Of a stretch of 64,000 nt of DNA, positions 8,686-16,664 are shown piece after piece. Where the stretch lies: positions 62,001-126,000 of the forward strand of contig JBJXGE010000001.1 in NCBI GenBank assembly GCA_046154185.1, written 5' to 3'. Made by a program: the position numbers and the translations under genes. Positions within the stretch are counted from its first letter, which is position 1. Each line of letters begins with the position of its first letter. The notes under the pieces are model-generated. The model worked only from the letters and a program-made list of their open reading frames with translations, was not told the origin of the DNA and did not search any database. This DNA is from JBJXGE01 sp046154185. Its GTDB lineage: Bacteria > Planctomycetota > UBA8108 > UBA1146 > JAJFFE01.

Positions 8686-9751
8686 GAAAACACCGCTGTT
8701 CGAGGGCAAACGCATACTCGTCACCGGCGGCACGGGTTCGCTTGGCAAGACTCTCATTCGTCGTCTCATTACGGGCGTGCATGGTCGACCCGCCGCCGTA
8801 ATCGTGCTGAGCCGCGACGAGGCGAAGCAATATGATATGCGCCTCGCGTTCATGAAACTGCGGGCGGCTACCGAAGAAGTCATTTATCGAGACTACGCCG
8901 ACGTGTTGCAGTTTCGTATTGGCGATGTGCGCGACCCCGCGTCCGTCGCGTCCGCGCTGCAGAATGTCGACATTGTCTTCAATGCCGCCGCGCTCAAGCA
9001 GGTGCCGAGTTGCGAGTACTTCCCGACCGAAGCGGTCTCGACCAACGTGCTCGGGCCCGAGAACATCGTGCGTTGCATCGATCAGCTCCGCTTGCCGGTC
9101 GAAACGGTCATCGGTATCTCGACGGACAAGGCGTGCAAACCCATCAATGTGATGGGCATGACGAAGGCGCTGCAAGAACGCGTCTTCATCAACGCCAACT
9201 TGCGATGCCGAGATACGCGCTTTGTTTGCGTGCGGTACGGTAACGTCTTGGCGTCACGAGGCTCGGTCGTGCCGCTGTTTCATGATCAGATCAGCTCGGG
9301 CGGTCCCGTCACCATCACGACGCGAGAGATGACGCGCTTTCTGTTGTCGCTCAATCAAGCCGTCGACACCATCATCGACGCCTATCGAATCGCCGAACGT
9401 GGCGAGATTCTGGTGCCGCGCGTCCCGGCCTCGAGCATCGTCCAGCTTGCGAATTGCTTGATTGGCACCCGCAAGATCGAACTCCGTGAAGTCGGCGTCC
9501 GGCCCGGCGAAAAAATCCACGAGATTCTCGTGTCGGAAGATGAGGTCTACCGCACGGTCATTCGCGGCAACTACTACGTCGTGCGCTCTCTTTTGCCCGA
9601 ACTCAGCAGTAACGTGCGGACTGAGGATGCGATTCACGAAGAATTCAGCTCGCGCACGCACTTGATGAGTGCCGCAGAGACGCTATTGATGCTCGAGCGC
9701 GAAAAACTGCGGATCGAGGACAAGCCGAACTTTCGTGAATTGTTCGGTTGA
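8666..9751 (+). CDS. CapE/FlaA1-like UDP-N-acetylglucosamine 4,6-dehydratase/5-epimerase
   Basis: A 361-residue soluble member of the extended SDR 'polysaccharide biosynthesis' group. It has the nucleotide motif TGGTGSLG, the NAAALKQVPSCE segment typical of UDP-HexNAc 4,6-dehydratases, ISTDKA, and MGMTK in place of the classical YxxxK. That Tyr-to-Met change is normal in the CapE/WbjB/FlaA1 subfamily, so the enzyme should be active. It would convert UDP-GlcNAc to a 4-keto-6-deoxy sugar, possibly with C5 inversion, for the RmlD-like reductase encoded just upstream. The end product is probably a 2-acetamido-2,6-dideoxyhexose (QuiNAc, FucNAc or RhaNAc type) for a surface glycan. No glycosyltransferase lies in the window, so the acceptor is unknown. 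Confidence 0.9.
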   Translation: MKTGAVEKTPLFEGKRILVTGGTGSLGKTLIRRLITGVHGRPAAVIVLSRDEAKQYDMRLAFMKLRAATEEVIYRDYADVLQFRIGDVRDPASVASALQNVDIVFNAAALKQVPSCEYFPTEAVSTNVLGPENIVRCIDQLRLPVETVIGISTDKACKPINVMGMTKALQERVFINANLRCRDTRFVCVRYGNVLASRGSVVPLFHDQISSGGPVTITTREMTRFLLSLNQAVDTIIDAYRIAERGEILVPRVPASSIVQLANCLIGTRKIELREVGVRPGEKIHEILVSEDEVYRTVIRGNYYVVRSLLPELSSNVRTEDAIHEEFSSRTHLMSAAETLLMLEREKLRIEDKPNFRELFG

Positions 9752-9779
9752 TGATAGCCCGGCAGAAAGAAGCAATGTC

Positions 9780-10529
9780 ATGACCGACGCAGAGTGTCAC
9801 GTGTCCGTCGATGACGTGTTCGGCGCACTCGTCGAAGCCTCGGACAGCGGCGCGCCGCTCTTCGCGCATCCGTTCTTCGCCCGCCTCAACGAGTTGCATG
9901 ATCGCTACGGCTGTCCGATCGACCTTTATCTTTTTTTTCGCGGCCACGTCGATGGAAACCTCCGCAATCTCGCGCAGGTTTCGAGTCGGCTCAAGCGCGA
10001 CTTTGACGCCGCGCGTTGGTTGCGACTCGGGCCCCACGCGCTCGATTATCACACCGCCCCCTACGCCCAACCGGCCGATGAACTACGCGCGGTGCTCGTC
10101 GACATCTACCGAGAGATCGATCGTTTCGCGGGCGTTGGGTCGCGCTCCAAGTGGCTCCGACTGCATTACTTTTCGGAGGCCTTCGAGCAGGCGAGCTACC
10201 TGGACAGCCAAGGGGTCACGACCTTGCTACTGACCGACAAGGACGCGGTGAGTTACCGACTGCCCATGGCGCAAAAACTCGAACTCGAGCGACGCGGACG
10301 CGTACGCTACGCGGACCTGGATCTGGTCCGTTCCACGCGCCGCCTCGAACACTTCGCCGCGGTCGGAGCGAGCGACCCGGAAGTGCTTCAGATTTTGACG
10401 GAGAAGCTGCGCCAAGAAGGCCGACTGGCGCTCTTTACCCATGAGCACGACCTAGCGAAGCCGCGCGTCGAGGAACTGCTCCGACTCGCGCTCGAGCTAG
10501 TGGTCGGCAACAGCCATTCGCACAACTGA
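9780..10529 (+). CDS. Polysaccharide deacetylase-like protein (WbmS-like)
   Basis: A 249-residue cytoplasmic protein without signal peptide, third in the surface-sugar group (29 bases after the dehydratase). The opening SVDDVFGAL, the segment HPFFARLNELHDRYG, the strand IDLYLFF, then WLRLGPHALDY, WLRLHYFS, LLTDKD and LFTHEHD recall the WbmS-like branch of NodB-fold deacetylases found in O-antigen clusters. The canonical TFDDG motif is absent; conserved acidic and His residues (VDD, GPHA, FTHEH) could form the metal site. This assignment rests on remembered family patterns and is moderate. A role would be de-N-acetylation or remodelling of the sugar nucleotide made by its neighbours. The frame also allows GTG 9735, which would overlap the previous gene; ATG 9780 is preferred. 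Confidence 0.5.
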   Translation: MTDAECHVSVDDVFGALVEASDSGAPLFAHPFFARLNELHDRYGCPIDLYLFFRGHVDGNLRNLAQVSSRLKRDFDAARWLRLGPHALDYHTAPYAQPADELRAVLVDIYREIDRFAGVGSRSKWLRLHYFSEAFEQASYLDSQGVTTLLLTDKDAVSYRLPMAQKLELERRGRVRYADLDLVRSTRRLEHFAAVGASDPEVLQILTEKLRQEGRLALFTHEHDLAKPRVEELLRLALELVVGNSHSHN

Positions 10530-10684
10530 ACGCCGACGGCTGATTCACCCGCCCGACCCGCCTAGCTTCCCCGCGCTCCCCATTTCAACCACCCCATTCA
10601 AGCTCTTGCGCCGCTCATTCGACGTCGATACGCTACTCAGCCCTTGAATCGGGATCGCAGTGTCCGACGGCAGCAGCAGTTCAG

Positions 10685-10933
10685 GTGGCGGATAAGGAGA
10701 TCGACTTGCTTCGGTGCATCGCTCGCAACGGAGAGACGGGTGAAAAACTCGTCCAGCGCTTTAAGCGCACTATCGTCAAAGAGGGTTTGCTCAAAGAAAT
10801 CAAGAAGCGCAAGCATTACGAGAAGCCATCCGAAGAGCGCCGTCGTCGTCAGCGCGAGCAAGAGCGCATGCTGCGAAAAAAAGAGCGCAAGCAGACCACC
10901 AAGGACGCGGCGCGCAAGCGCCAATCGCGCTAA
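10685..10933 (+). CDS. rpsU: Ribosomal protein bS21
   Basis: An 82-residue basic protein of the small ribosomal subunit, near the mRNA exit site and the anti-Shine-Dalgarno end of 16S rRNA. The core matches S21: a Glu-rich opening helix, RFKRTIVKEGLLKEIKKR and HYEKPSEERRRR, followed by an Arg/Lys-rich tail somewhat longer than the usual 60-70 residues. The start is GTG (GTGGCGGATAAGG) with only a weak ribosome binding site, and no better start lies in frame. It stands alone rather than with dnaG/rpoD and converges on the SNF2 helicase gene with 16 bases between the stops. Confidence 0.88.
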   Translation: MADKEIDLLRCIARNGETGEKLVQRFKRTIVKEGLLKEIKKRKHYEKPSEERRRRQREQERMLRKKERKQTTKDAARKRQSR

Positions 10934-10949
10934 TTGTCGTCCGCGGACC

Positions 10950-13900
10950 CTAAGCGAAGAGTTGTCGCAAGTCCTCGAGCGTTAGTTCCGAGAGTTCCGC
11001 CGGCTCGGCGGAGATGATCGCGTCGGCGAGCACACGCTTGCGCTCTTTAAGTTCTAGGATGCGTTCCTCGACCGTGTCACGGCACACCAGCCGATATGCG
11101 AACACGTGCCGTTCTTGCCCAATGCGGTGCGCGCGATCGATCGCCTGCACTTCGATGGCGGGGTTCCACCAGGGATCCAATATGTAAACGTAGTCCGCCG
11201 CCGTGAGATTCAAGCCCAGTCCACCGGCCTTTAAGCTGATCAAGAACACTCGACAATTCGGGTCCTGCTGAAAGTGCTCGACGTGATCGCGTCGATTGCG
11301 CGTCTCGCCATCCAAATACTCGTAGGGTAATCCGAGCCGCTCGAGCTGTTCGCGCACGATGGCGAGATAGCTCGTGAACTGCGAAAACACGAGCGCCTTA
11401 TGCCCCTCGCTCGCGACTTCCTCGAGGAGTGGCATGAGTGTCTGGAGTTTGGCGCCCGGCAAGCCGCGCATCTGCGGATCCACCAATCCTGGATGGCAAG
11501 CGACTTGACGCAAGCGCAACAACGCCTCGAGCACATGCATGCGGGAACTCGCAAGGCCCTCGTGCTCGGCGCGTTCAAGCGCTGTGGCGCGATAGTGAAC
11601 GAGGAGCTGCTGGTAAAGGGCGCGCTGCTCGTCCTCCATATCGCAAAACAACGTTTGCTCGGTTTTGGGAGGGAGCTCATTGGCCACTTGGTGTTTCGTG
11701 CGTCGCAACAGAAACGGTCGCAGTGCGGAACTCAACAGATCCAGGCCCGAGCGCGGACCGTGTGTGGTCTCCGCCGGCCGTTTCACGAGTCGGTGCAATG
11801 ACCGCAAAGAGCCGAGCATTCCCGGATTGAGGAACTCGCATATCGACCAAAGATCTTGCACGCGATTCTCGATCGGCGTGCCGCTCAACGCGAGCCGATG
11901 CTCGCCGCGCAGAAGCCGCACCGCGCGCGCCGATTGGCTTCCAGCGTTCTTGATGGTCTGCGCCTCATCGAGCACGACGTAGCAGAAGTCGAGTTCGCGA
12001 AACCGCTCGATATCGCGGCGCACAACGCCATAAGTCGTCACGACCAGCCGAAAGCCGCCGGTCGCGACCTGCTCCATTTCGCGCTCAGGACCGCTCAAGT
12101 CGAGCACACCGATGAGCGGCGTGAATCGACCCGCTTCCGCGAGCCAATTGTAGACCAGCGACTTTGGGCAGACGAGGAGCGAGGGCCGCGTCTCCTTGCC
12201 CTGCGCGCGCAGCTCTTCGAGGAGCGCCAACACTTGGACGGTTTTCCCAAGCCCCATGTCGTCGGCGAGGCAGCCGCCCATCTGCAACGCCCGCAAGAAC
12301 TCAAACCAAGCCAACGCCGACCGCTGGTAGTCGCGGAGCCGGCCGCGAAACTCGGGCGGATCGGGATGTGGCTCGAGCCGCGCGTGGCGGCGCAAGAAAT
12401 CGCGAAAGCGCTCGTACACTTCATCGATCTCGACGGCTCGGTGAGCGGCGCCGTCGAGACATGCGTCGAGCAACCAGCCTTGCGATTTGCGCAGGCGCAC
12501 CTGCGTGCCACGGGTGGTCGTCAACCAACTTTGGAGCAACCCAAATCGCTGCAGCCAAAACTCAGGGATCGCGGCGAGCTTGCCCTCCTCGAGGCGTACG
12601 AAGCGCTCGCCCGCTCGCACGGCGCACAGCACTTCTTGGAGCGACACCGCGACTCCATCGCAGATCAGCTCGCCGGTGAGTTCGAACCAATCGCTGCTCG
12701 ACCCGACGCTCAGGCGCACGTCGGCGCCGGCGCTCAAAGTCTGGGCTCGCCACTCGACCCGCCAGCCATCCTGCGCCAGCGCCGTGATCACGTCCTCGAG
12801 ACGCGCCCGAGGAAAACTCTGCACTGCCGTGCCATCGATGGCCGACGACTCGAGTAACTGATGCGATTGGAGCCGCGCAATATGTTCGCGCTCGGCGGCG
12901 GCATCGCGCCGAAATCGGACGCGCTGAACGCGATCGTAAACCGCCGCCTCGCTCGCCGGGGCGAGCACTCGGCAACCCTGATAGTCGAACGCGACGCGAC
13001 AACTCAGCGTGTCCCGCACGAGCGCATCGCGAGTGTCGAGACTGCTCAGCTCAAGCACGGGCTTGATCGGCGGCGACTGCGTGAGCGTTCGCCACGGCTC
13101 CGGCAACTCGAGATTTGGCGGCATCGACTTGAGCAGCGCATCGATGACCTGTTCTTCGTCAGACGCCGAGTACACGAGCGTGCCCTGCGCCGCGATGAGC
13201 TTTTGTAACCACGACCACTGGCCGCAAACATCGTAGCTCGCTGCGACGCCGTGCTCGATGACGACGCCGCGTTCGAGGAGGAGCATCGAGCCCGTCACGA
13301 CGCGGCGCACACCGTCCCGGGTAAGAAAAGCGCGGAGTTCGAGTTTGGTCGAAAGTTCGGCGGCCGATAGTTGTAGACCGAGAAGCCACGGCGCTTGGCC
13401 GTCCCAGCGAATCGGCGGCGGTGCGAGTCGGGCGCCATCGGAAACAAAGAAACGACCAGTGTCACATAAGCGATGTACGAGCTCGCGCGCGAACTCGACC
13501 TCCAGCGGAAACGACCAGCAATCGATGCGATGGCTGCTCGGCGCCGCTACACGCGGATTCGCTTCGCGCTCGACATCGAGTCCAAAGATCCCCGCCAAGA
13601 GCGCCTGATCGTCGGCGTCGGCCGTCCGTTGGACATCCATGCGACGGATCCGCACGGGAACGAGCTTGCCCTCGAGTGGCCCCGTCGATTGTTGGTAGAT
13701 CCGCACCAAGGCGCTGCGACGCTCGCGCTGTCGATTCGAATCGAGCACGTAAATCAAGGGAACGTTCGCTTCGTAGGCGCCCCAAGATTGACCTGGCGCC
13801 GAACGGGACGTCGCCGCGCCGGTCGAACCCGAAGTCTCGAGCAGCGCGTCAGCCGCCAAGACCGCCGCCCATACATGCTTGCACCGACCCTTGGCACCTC

Positions 13901-14132
13901 CGACGCACGTGCACACAAACACCGGGGAGGCGTGCGAAGAGCATTGAATGTTGACCGAGTAAGGTCGATCACATCGGACGGTCGCGACAATCTGCTCACG
14001 CGCGACCTGATCGAGTGCGACGCGTCCGTCAATCACATAATGGCGCGCACGCGCGCGGACAACTTCAGAAAAATAGGCCCCAAGCCGGGTGGCGAATGAC
14101 AATGGTTTGGTCGCTCCGGAAGGACACCGCAA
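10950..14132 (-). CDS. SWIM zinc finger - SNF2-family helicase/translocase
   Basis: A 1060-residue ATP-dependent DNA translocase of the bacterial SNF2 (RapA/HepA-like) group. Near the N-terminus is a SWIM zinc finger (about 60-90; CTC then CKH). A region of about 480 residues without clear motifs follows, then the two RecA-like lobes. Lobe 1 (about 610-770) has DDMGLGKTVQVLALL (Walker A), DEAQTIKN (Walker B) and LSGTPIENR. Lobe 2 (about 880-1040) has VFSQFTSY, LISLKAGGLGLNL and QAIDRAHRIGQ, the motif VI Arg finger. All catalytic motifs are intact. SWIM-SNF2 proteins are common in bacteria, but their substrate is usually unknown; roles in transcription recycling or DNA repair are guesses. The bacterial histone gene lies upstream on the same strand. 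Confidence 0.92.
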   Translation of the reverse strand: MRCPSGATKPLSFATRLGAYFSEVVRARARHYVIDGRVALDQVAREQIVATVRCDRPYSVNIQCSSHASPVFVCTCVGGAKGRCKHVWAAVLAADALLETSGSTGAATSRSAPGQSWGAYEANVPLIYVLDSNRQRERRSALVRIYQQSTGPLEGKLVPVRIRRMDVQRTADADDQALLAGIFGLDVEREANPRVAAPSSHRIDCWSFPLEVEFARELVHRLCDTGRFFVSDGARLAPPPIRWDGQAPWLLGLQLSAAELSTKLELRAFLTRDGVRRVVTGSMLLLERGVVIEHGVAASYDVCGQWSWLQKLIAAQGTLVYSASDEEQVIDALLKSMPPNLELPEPWRTLTQSPPIKPVLELSSLDTRDALVRDTLSCRVAFDYQGCRVLAPASEAAVYDRVQRVRFRRDAAAEREHIARLQSHQLLESSAIDGTAVQSFPRARLEDVITALAQDGWRVEWRAQTLSAGADVRLSVGSSSDWFELTGELICDGVAVSLQEVLCAVRAGERFVRLEEGKLAAIPEFWLQRFGLLQSWLTTTRGTQVRLRKSQGWLLDACLDGAAHRAVEIDEVYERFRDFLRRHARLEPHPDPPEFRGRLRDYQRSALAWFEFLRALQMGGCLADDMGLGKTVQVLALLEELRAQGKETRPSLLVCPKSLVYNWLAEAGRFTPLIGVLDLSGPEREMEQVATGGFRLVVTTYGVVRRDIERFRELDFCYVVLDEAQTIKNAGSQSARAVRLLRGEHRLALSGTPIENRVQDLWSICEFLNPGMLGSLRSLHRLVKRPAETTHGPRSGLDLLSSALRPFLLRRTKHQVANELPPKTEQTLFCDMEDEQRALYQQLLVHYRATALERAEHEGLASSRMHVLEALLRLRQVACHPGLVDPQMRGLPGAKLQTLMPLLEEVASEGHKALVFSQFTSYLAIVREQLERLGLPYEYLDGETRNRRDHVEHFQQDPNCRVFLISLKAGGLGLNLTAADYVYILDPWWNPAIEVQAIDRAHRIGQERHVFAYRLVCRDTVEERILELKERKRVLADAIISAEPAELSELTLEDLRQLFA

Positions 14133-14474
14133 ACGGGCGAAAGCGCATCACTGCGCGCGCGAAATCTTCCCAACGACGCGAGCCGCGCAAGACTTCGACG
14201 CGCACGCACGCAGGCGTACTCCGCCATTTGACCGACTGCCTCCAGTAGATAATCCGAGCGTTTGCGAAATTTCTCGCGGCTGAGCGCAAGCGGCATCGAC
14301 AAGAATTCGACCCGACGATCAAGCAACGCAGCCGACGCCGTGACGCGTATCACATCGCGCCGTGACGCGGATTCCGCGCTCCGGCCGGGAATCCAGCTAG
14401 CTCGTCGCTCGCATCTTTCGACGCAAGCGGCGAGGCGAAAGCTCCGGAGCGGAACGGCGCGAAAAACCTGATGG
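14133..14474. other. Intergenic region with direct repeats, no supported gene
   Basis: A 342-base region between the SNF2 start and the histone stop. GCCGTGACGCG occurs twice in the same orientation (14337-14347 and 14359-14369), 22 bases apart, about two helical turns. A 10-base palindrome GCTCCGGAGC lies at 14441-14450. These could be protein-binding sites upstream of the helicase gene. Overlapping Arg-rich frames here do not look like proteins. Confidence 0.4.
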
Positions 14475-14675
14475 CTACGGTTGGTCGGAGATATCACGCT
14501 CCATAACGGTCTTCCGACCGTTCTGGCGCGCCGCCTCAATGGCGCGGTCGCAGATCGCGCGCACGCGTTTCGAGACCTCTTCAGCGACGGTCCCCGCTGT
14601 GTTCATCCCACTCTGCGCTTTGATGTACTTCTTGAGTTTGGAAACCACAACCAGGACTTCTTGCGCATCCGCCAT
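14475..14675 (-). CDS. Bacterial one-domain histone-fold protein
   Basis: A 66-residue protein that reads as a complete histone fold: helix 1 (SKLKKYIKA, about 12-20), a long helix 2 (VAEEVSKRVRAICDRAIEAA, about 30-49), then a loop with NGRKTVMERDI. The RKTV...D pattern is the L2 loop and Arg-Asp clamp found in archaeal and eukaryotic histones. Length and N-terminus (VLVVVSKLKKYIK) resemble the small bacterial histones known from Bdellovibrio and other phyla. It should bind DNA as a dimer. The ATG at 14675 has a good AGGAGAG ribosome binding site. It is not HU/IHF, which has a different fold. It is monocistronic, with the SNF2 translocase gene 342 bases downstream, so a chromatin link is tempting but unproven. 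Confidence 0.8.
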   Translation of the reverse strand: MADAQEVLVVVSKLKKYIKAQSGMNTAGTVAEEVSKRVRAICDRAIEAARQNGRKTVMERDISDQP

Positions 14676-14998
14676 GATTCGCTCTCCTGCAAATTAGAAC
14701 TTTGCCAGCCGCGCCTCGAAAGGAGTCATTCAGCGCGTGCGAGTGACCGCGTACAAGTCGGCGCTAATGTGCGGGATGCCGTCTCAAAGCGCAAGAGGAC
14801 CCAACCTGTGCTCGCGCGCGTCTGCTCTCTAGCCGGACTAAGGCTATTGACGATAACGAGAAAACATGCTTTCGGGCGCGCGCCGTTTTCCGGCGCGGGC
14901 GCCGTCCAAGCAGTGACGCGCCCCGAGCGTCGACGCACTTGATCATCCGCTCTCCGACCCTTGCGCGACACGGCGATGGGCTGCCAGACGACGCGAAA
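14676..14998. other. Divergent intergenic region, no supported gene
   Basis: A 323-base spacer between the histone start (minus) and the MFS transporter start (plus). It must hold both promoters. TCTAAT at 14692-14697 (minus-strand reading) is a -10-like hexamer about 20 bases before the histone start, but its -35 is poor. I see no gene, terminator or repeat that I would defend. Confidence 0.4.
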
Positions 14999-16438
14999 AT
15001 GCTGAATAGTCTGCTGCGCGAAGATTCGATATCAGTTCGCGAGCGTCGAGCCATGCGGCTTTCGCTCGCCGATGGACTCGCGTACGCGGTGATGATCGGC
15101 TGCGGCGAGTCCTACATCCTCGCGAATGCCAATCATCTCGACGCGACCGCAACCGAGATTGCATTGGTCGTCAGCCTGCCGCTCTTCGTGGGCGCTTTGG
15201 GCCCGGCCCTCGCTTTGTTGTGGCTGCGGCGACACAAACGGCGGAAGCCGCTCGTCGCCGCCACGGCGTTCGGCCAAGGTCTGATCTACTTCCTACTCGC
15301 GGCGTTGATCGAGACTGAGCGGCTCACGCCGTTCCTCCTGATCGTTTGCTGTTGCGCGAATCAAGTCCTCGGCCAGGCCTGCGGCACCACGTGGGCATCT
15401 TGGATCGGGGAGTTGATTTCGACGGGCCGTCGCGGACGGTACTTCGCGCTGCGCACGCGCGCCATTCACTTCACAACACTCTGCGCACTCGCGATCGGCG
15501 GACTCGTTCTCTATTGGATCGAACCACAACGAGGCGTGGCTGCGAGCGGCGCGGAGCATGGGTTCGCACTGCTTTACGCTTGCGCGTGTGCCGCCCGCTT
15601 GCTCTCGACGCTGTTTCTCCTGCTGACTCCCGAGCCAGCAGCCCAGCGCTTGCCGCGCGGTGCCCGACTCTGTCGCTACTTCCGCACGGAACGTGGGGGC
15701 AACGCCGGCAAACTGCTACTGATGGCGGCGTTGATCAACTTCACCGTGTACCTGAGTTCACCGTTCTTCGGCGAGTACATGCTCGATCGCGAGGCGTTGC
15801 ATTTCAGCAATCTCGAATACATGTTGGCGTCGGCCGTCGTCGTGCTGTTGAAAGTGCTCGCATTGCCGAGATGGGGTATGGCCATCGATCGATATGGCGG
15901 TCGGCAGGTTTACGTCTTGGCCGCGTTCCTCGTCGCTTGCGTTCCGTTGCCGTGGATCTGGTCGAGTCATTGGTTACCCATTCTCTTGGCGCAAGCGTTT
16001 TCGGGTTTCGCGTGGGCAAGCTATGAAGTGGCGCTCTTCACGCTTCTTCTCGACTCGACCTATCGGTCGACACGGCTCTACGTGTTTTCCTTGCATCATT
16101 TCATGAGCGGCACGGCCCAGTTGTTGGGCGGTATCTCAGGCGCGTGGCTCCTCTCGACTCTGCACCGCGACTTTCCAGCCCTTTTCGCTGTGAGTTCGGC
16201 GGCGCGGTTCCTGCCCGCGCTGGCTGCGCCCTACCTATTACGAACCATGCGAGCGACAACGCCTATTCGACGACGCGACTTGTTGCTTCGAGTCATCGGT
16301 CTTCGCCCGAACGGTGGACTCGTGCACCGCCCGCTGCCGGACCTCGATGATGCCGCGCGTCCGAGCGCAGAAGCCGCGCCGAGTTCACGTGCGCGAGCGC
16401 GAGAGAACGCCGTCGTTGCGGAAGCGGAATCGCGTTGA
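14999..16438 (+). CDS. MFS transporter
   Basis: About 479 residues with 11-12 predicted hydrophobic helices in two groups (about 20-200 and 250-430) joined by a basic cytoplasmic loop, so an inner-membrane major-facilitator carrier. RRHKRRKP after the second helix and RGRYFALRTR after the fourth resemble the basic loops of this superfamily. The C-terminal tail of about 60 residues is hydrophilic (Arg, Ala, Glu). The substrate cannot be inferred; the fold is closest by eye to uncharacterised efflux-type carriers. I chose ATG 14999; a TTG at 14939 and an ATG at 15053 are alternatives, and none has a convincing ribosome binding site. Confidence 0.82.
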   Translation: MLNSLLREDSISVRERRAMRLSLADGLAYAVMIGCGESYILANANHLDATATEIALVVSLPLFVGALGPALALLWLRRHKRRKPLVAATAFGQGLIYFLLAALIETERLTPFLLIVCCCANQVLGQACGTTWASWIGELISTGRRGRYFALRTRAIHFTTLCALAIGGLVLYWIEPQRGVAASGAEHGFALLYACACAARLLSTLFLLLTPEPAAQRLPRGARLCRYFRTERGGNAGKLLLMAALINFTVYLSSPFFGEYMLDREALHFSNLEYMLASAVVVLLKVLALPRWGMAIDRYGGRQVYVLAAFLVACVPLPWIWSSHWLPILLAQAFSGFAWASYEVALFTLLLDSTYRSTRLYVFSLHHFMSGTAQLLGGISGAWLLSTLHRDFPALFAVSSAARFLPALAAPYLLRTMRATTPIRRRDLLLRVIGLRPNGGLVHRPLPDLDDAARPSAEAAPSSRARARENAVVAEAESR

Positions 16439-16664
16439 CTTTTCGCAACACTCTGCCGAAAATCCGTCCGAGCCTGGCAGAACGAATACGACGCCAACTC
16501 TCCATCGGAGGAGTCGCCGAATCGCTCACTGAGTTACTTACTGCGGCGCGCATAGAACGTGCGCGGACGAGCGAAGCAGCGACCCTTGCAGTCTTGACGG
16601 CAGAGCCTTCGACGGCTTGACGGCGGCGTCTTCGACGGCAGGTTTCAAGAGGGGGAACATCGAT

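Noticed and set aside
14033..14539. A minus-strand frame of about 168 residues between the SNF2 and histone genes
   Set aside because: It overlaps both gene ends, has an Arg-rich composition, no ribosome binding site and no family resemblance.
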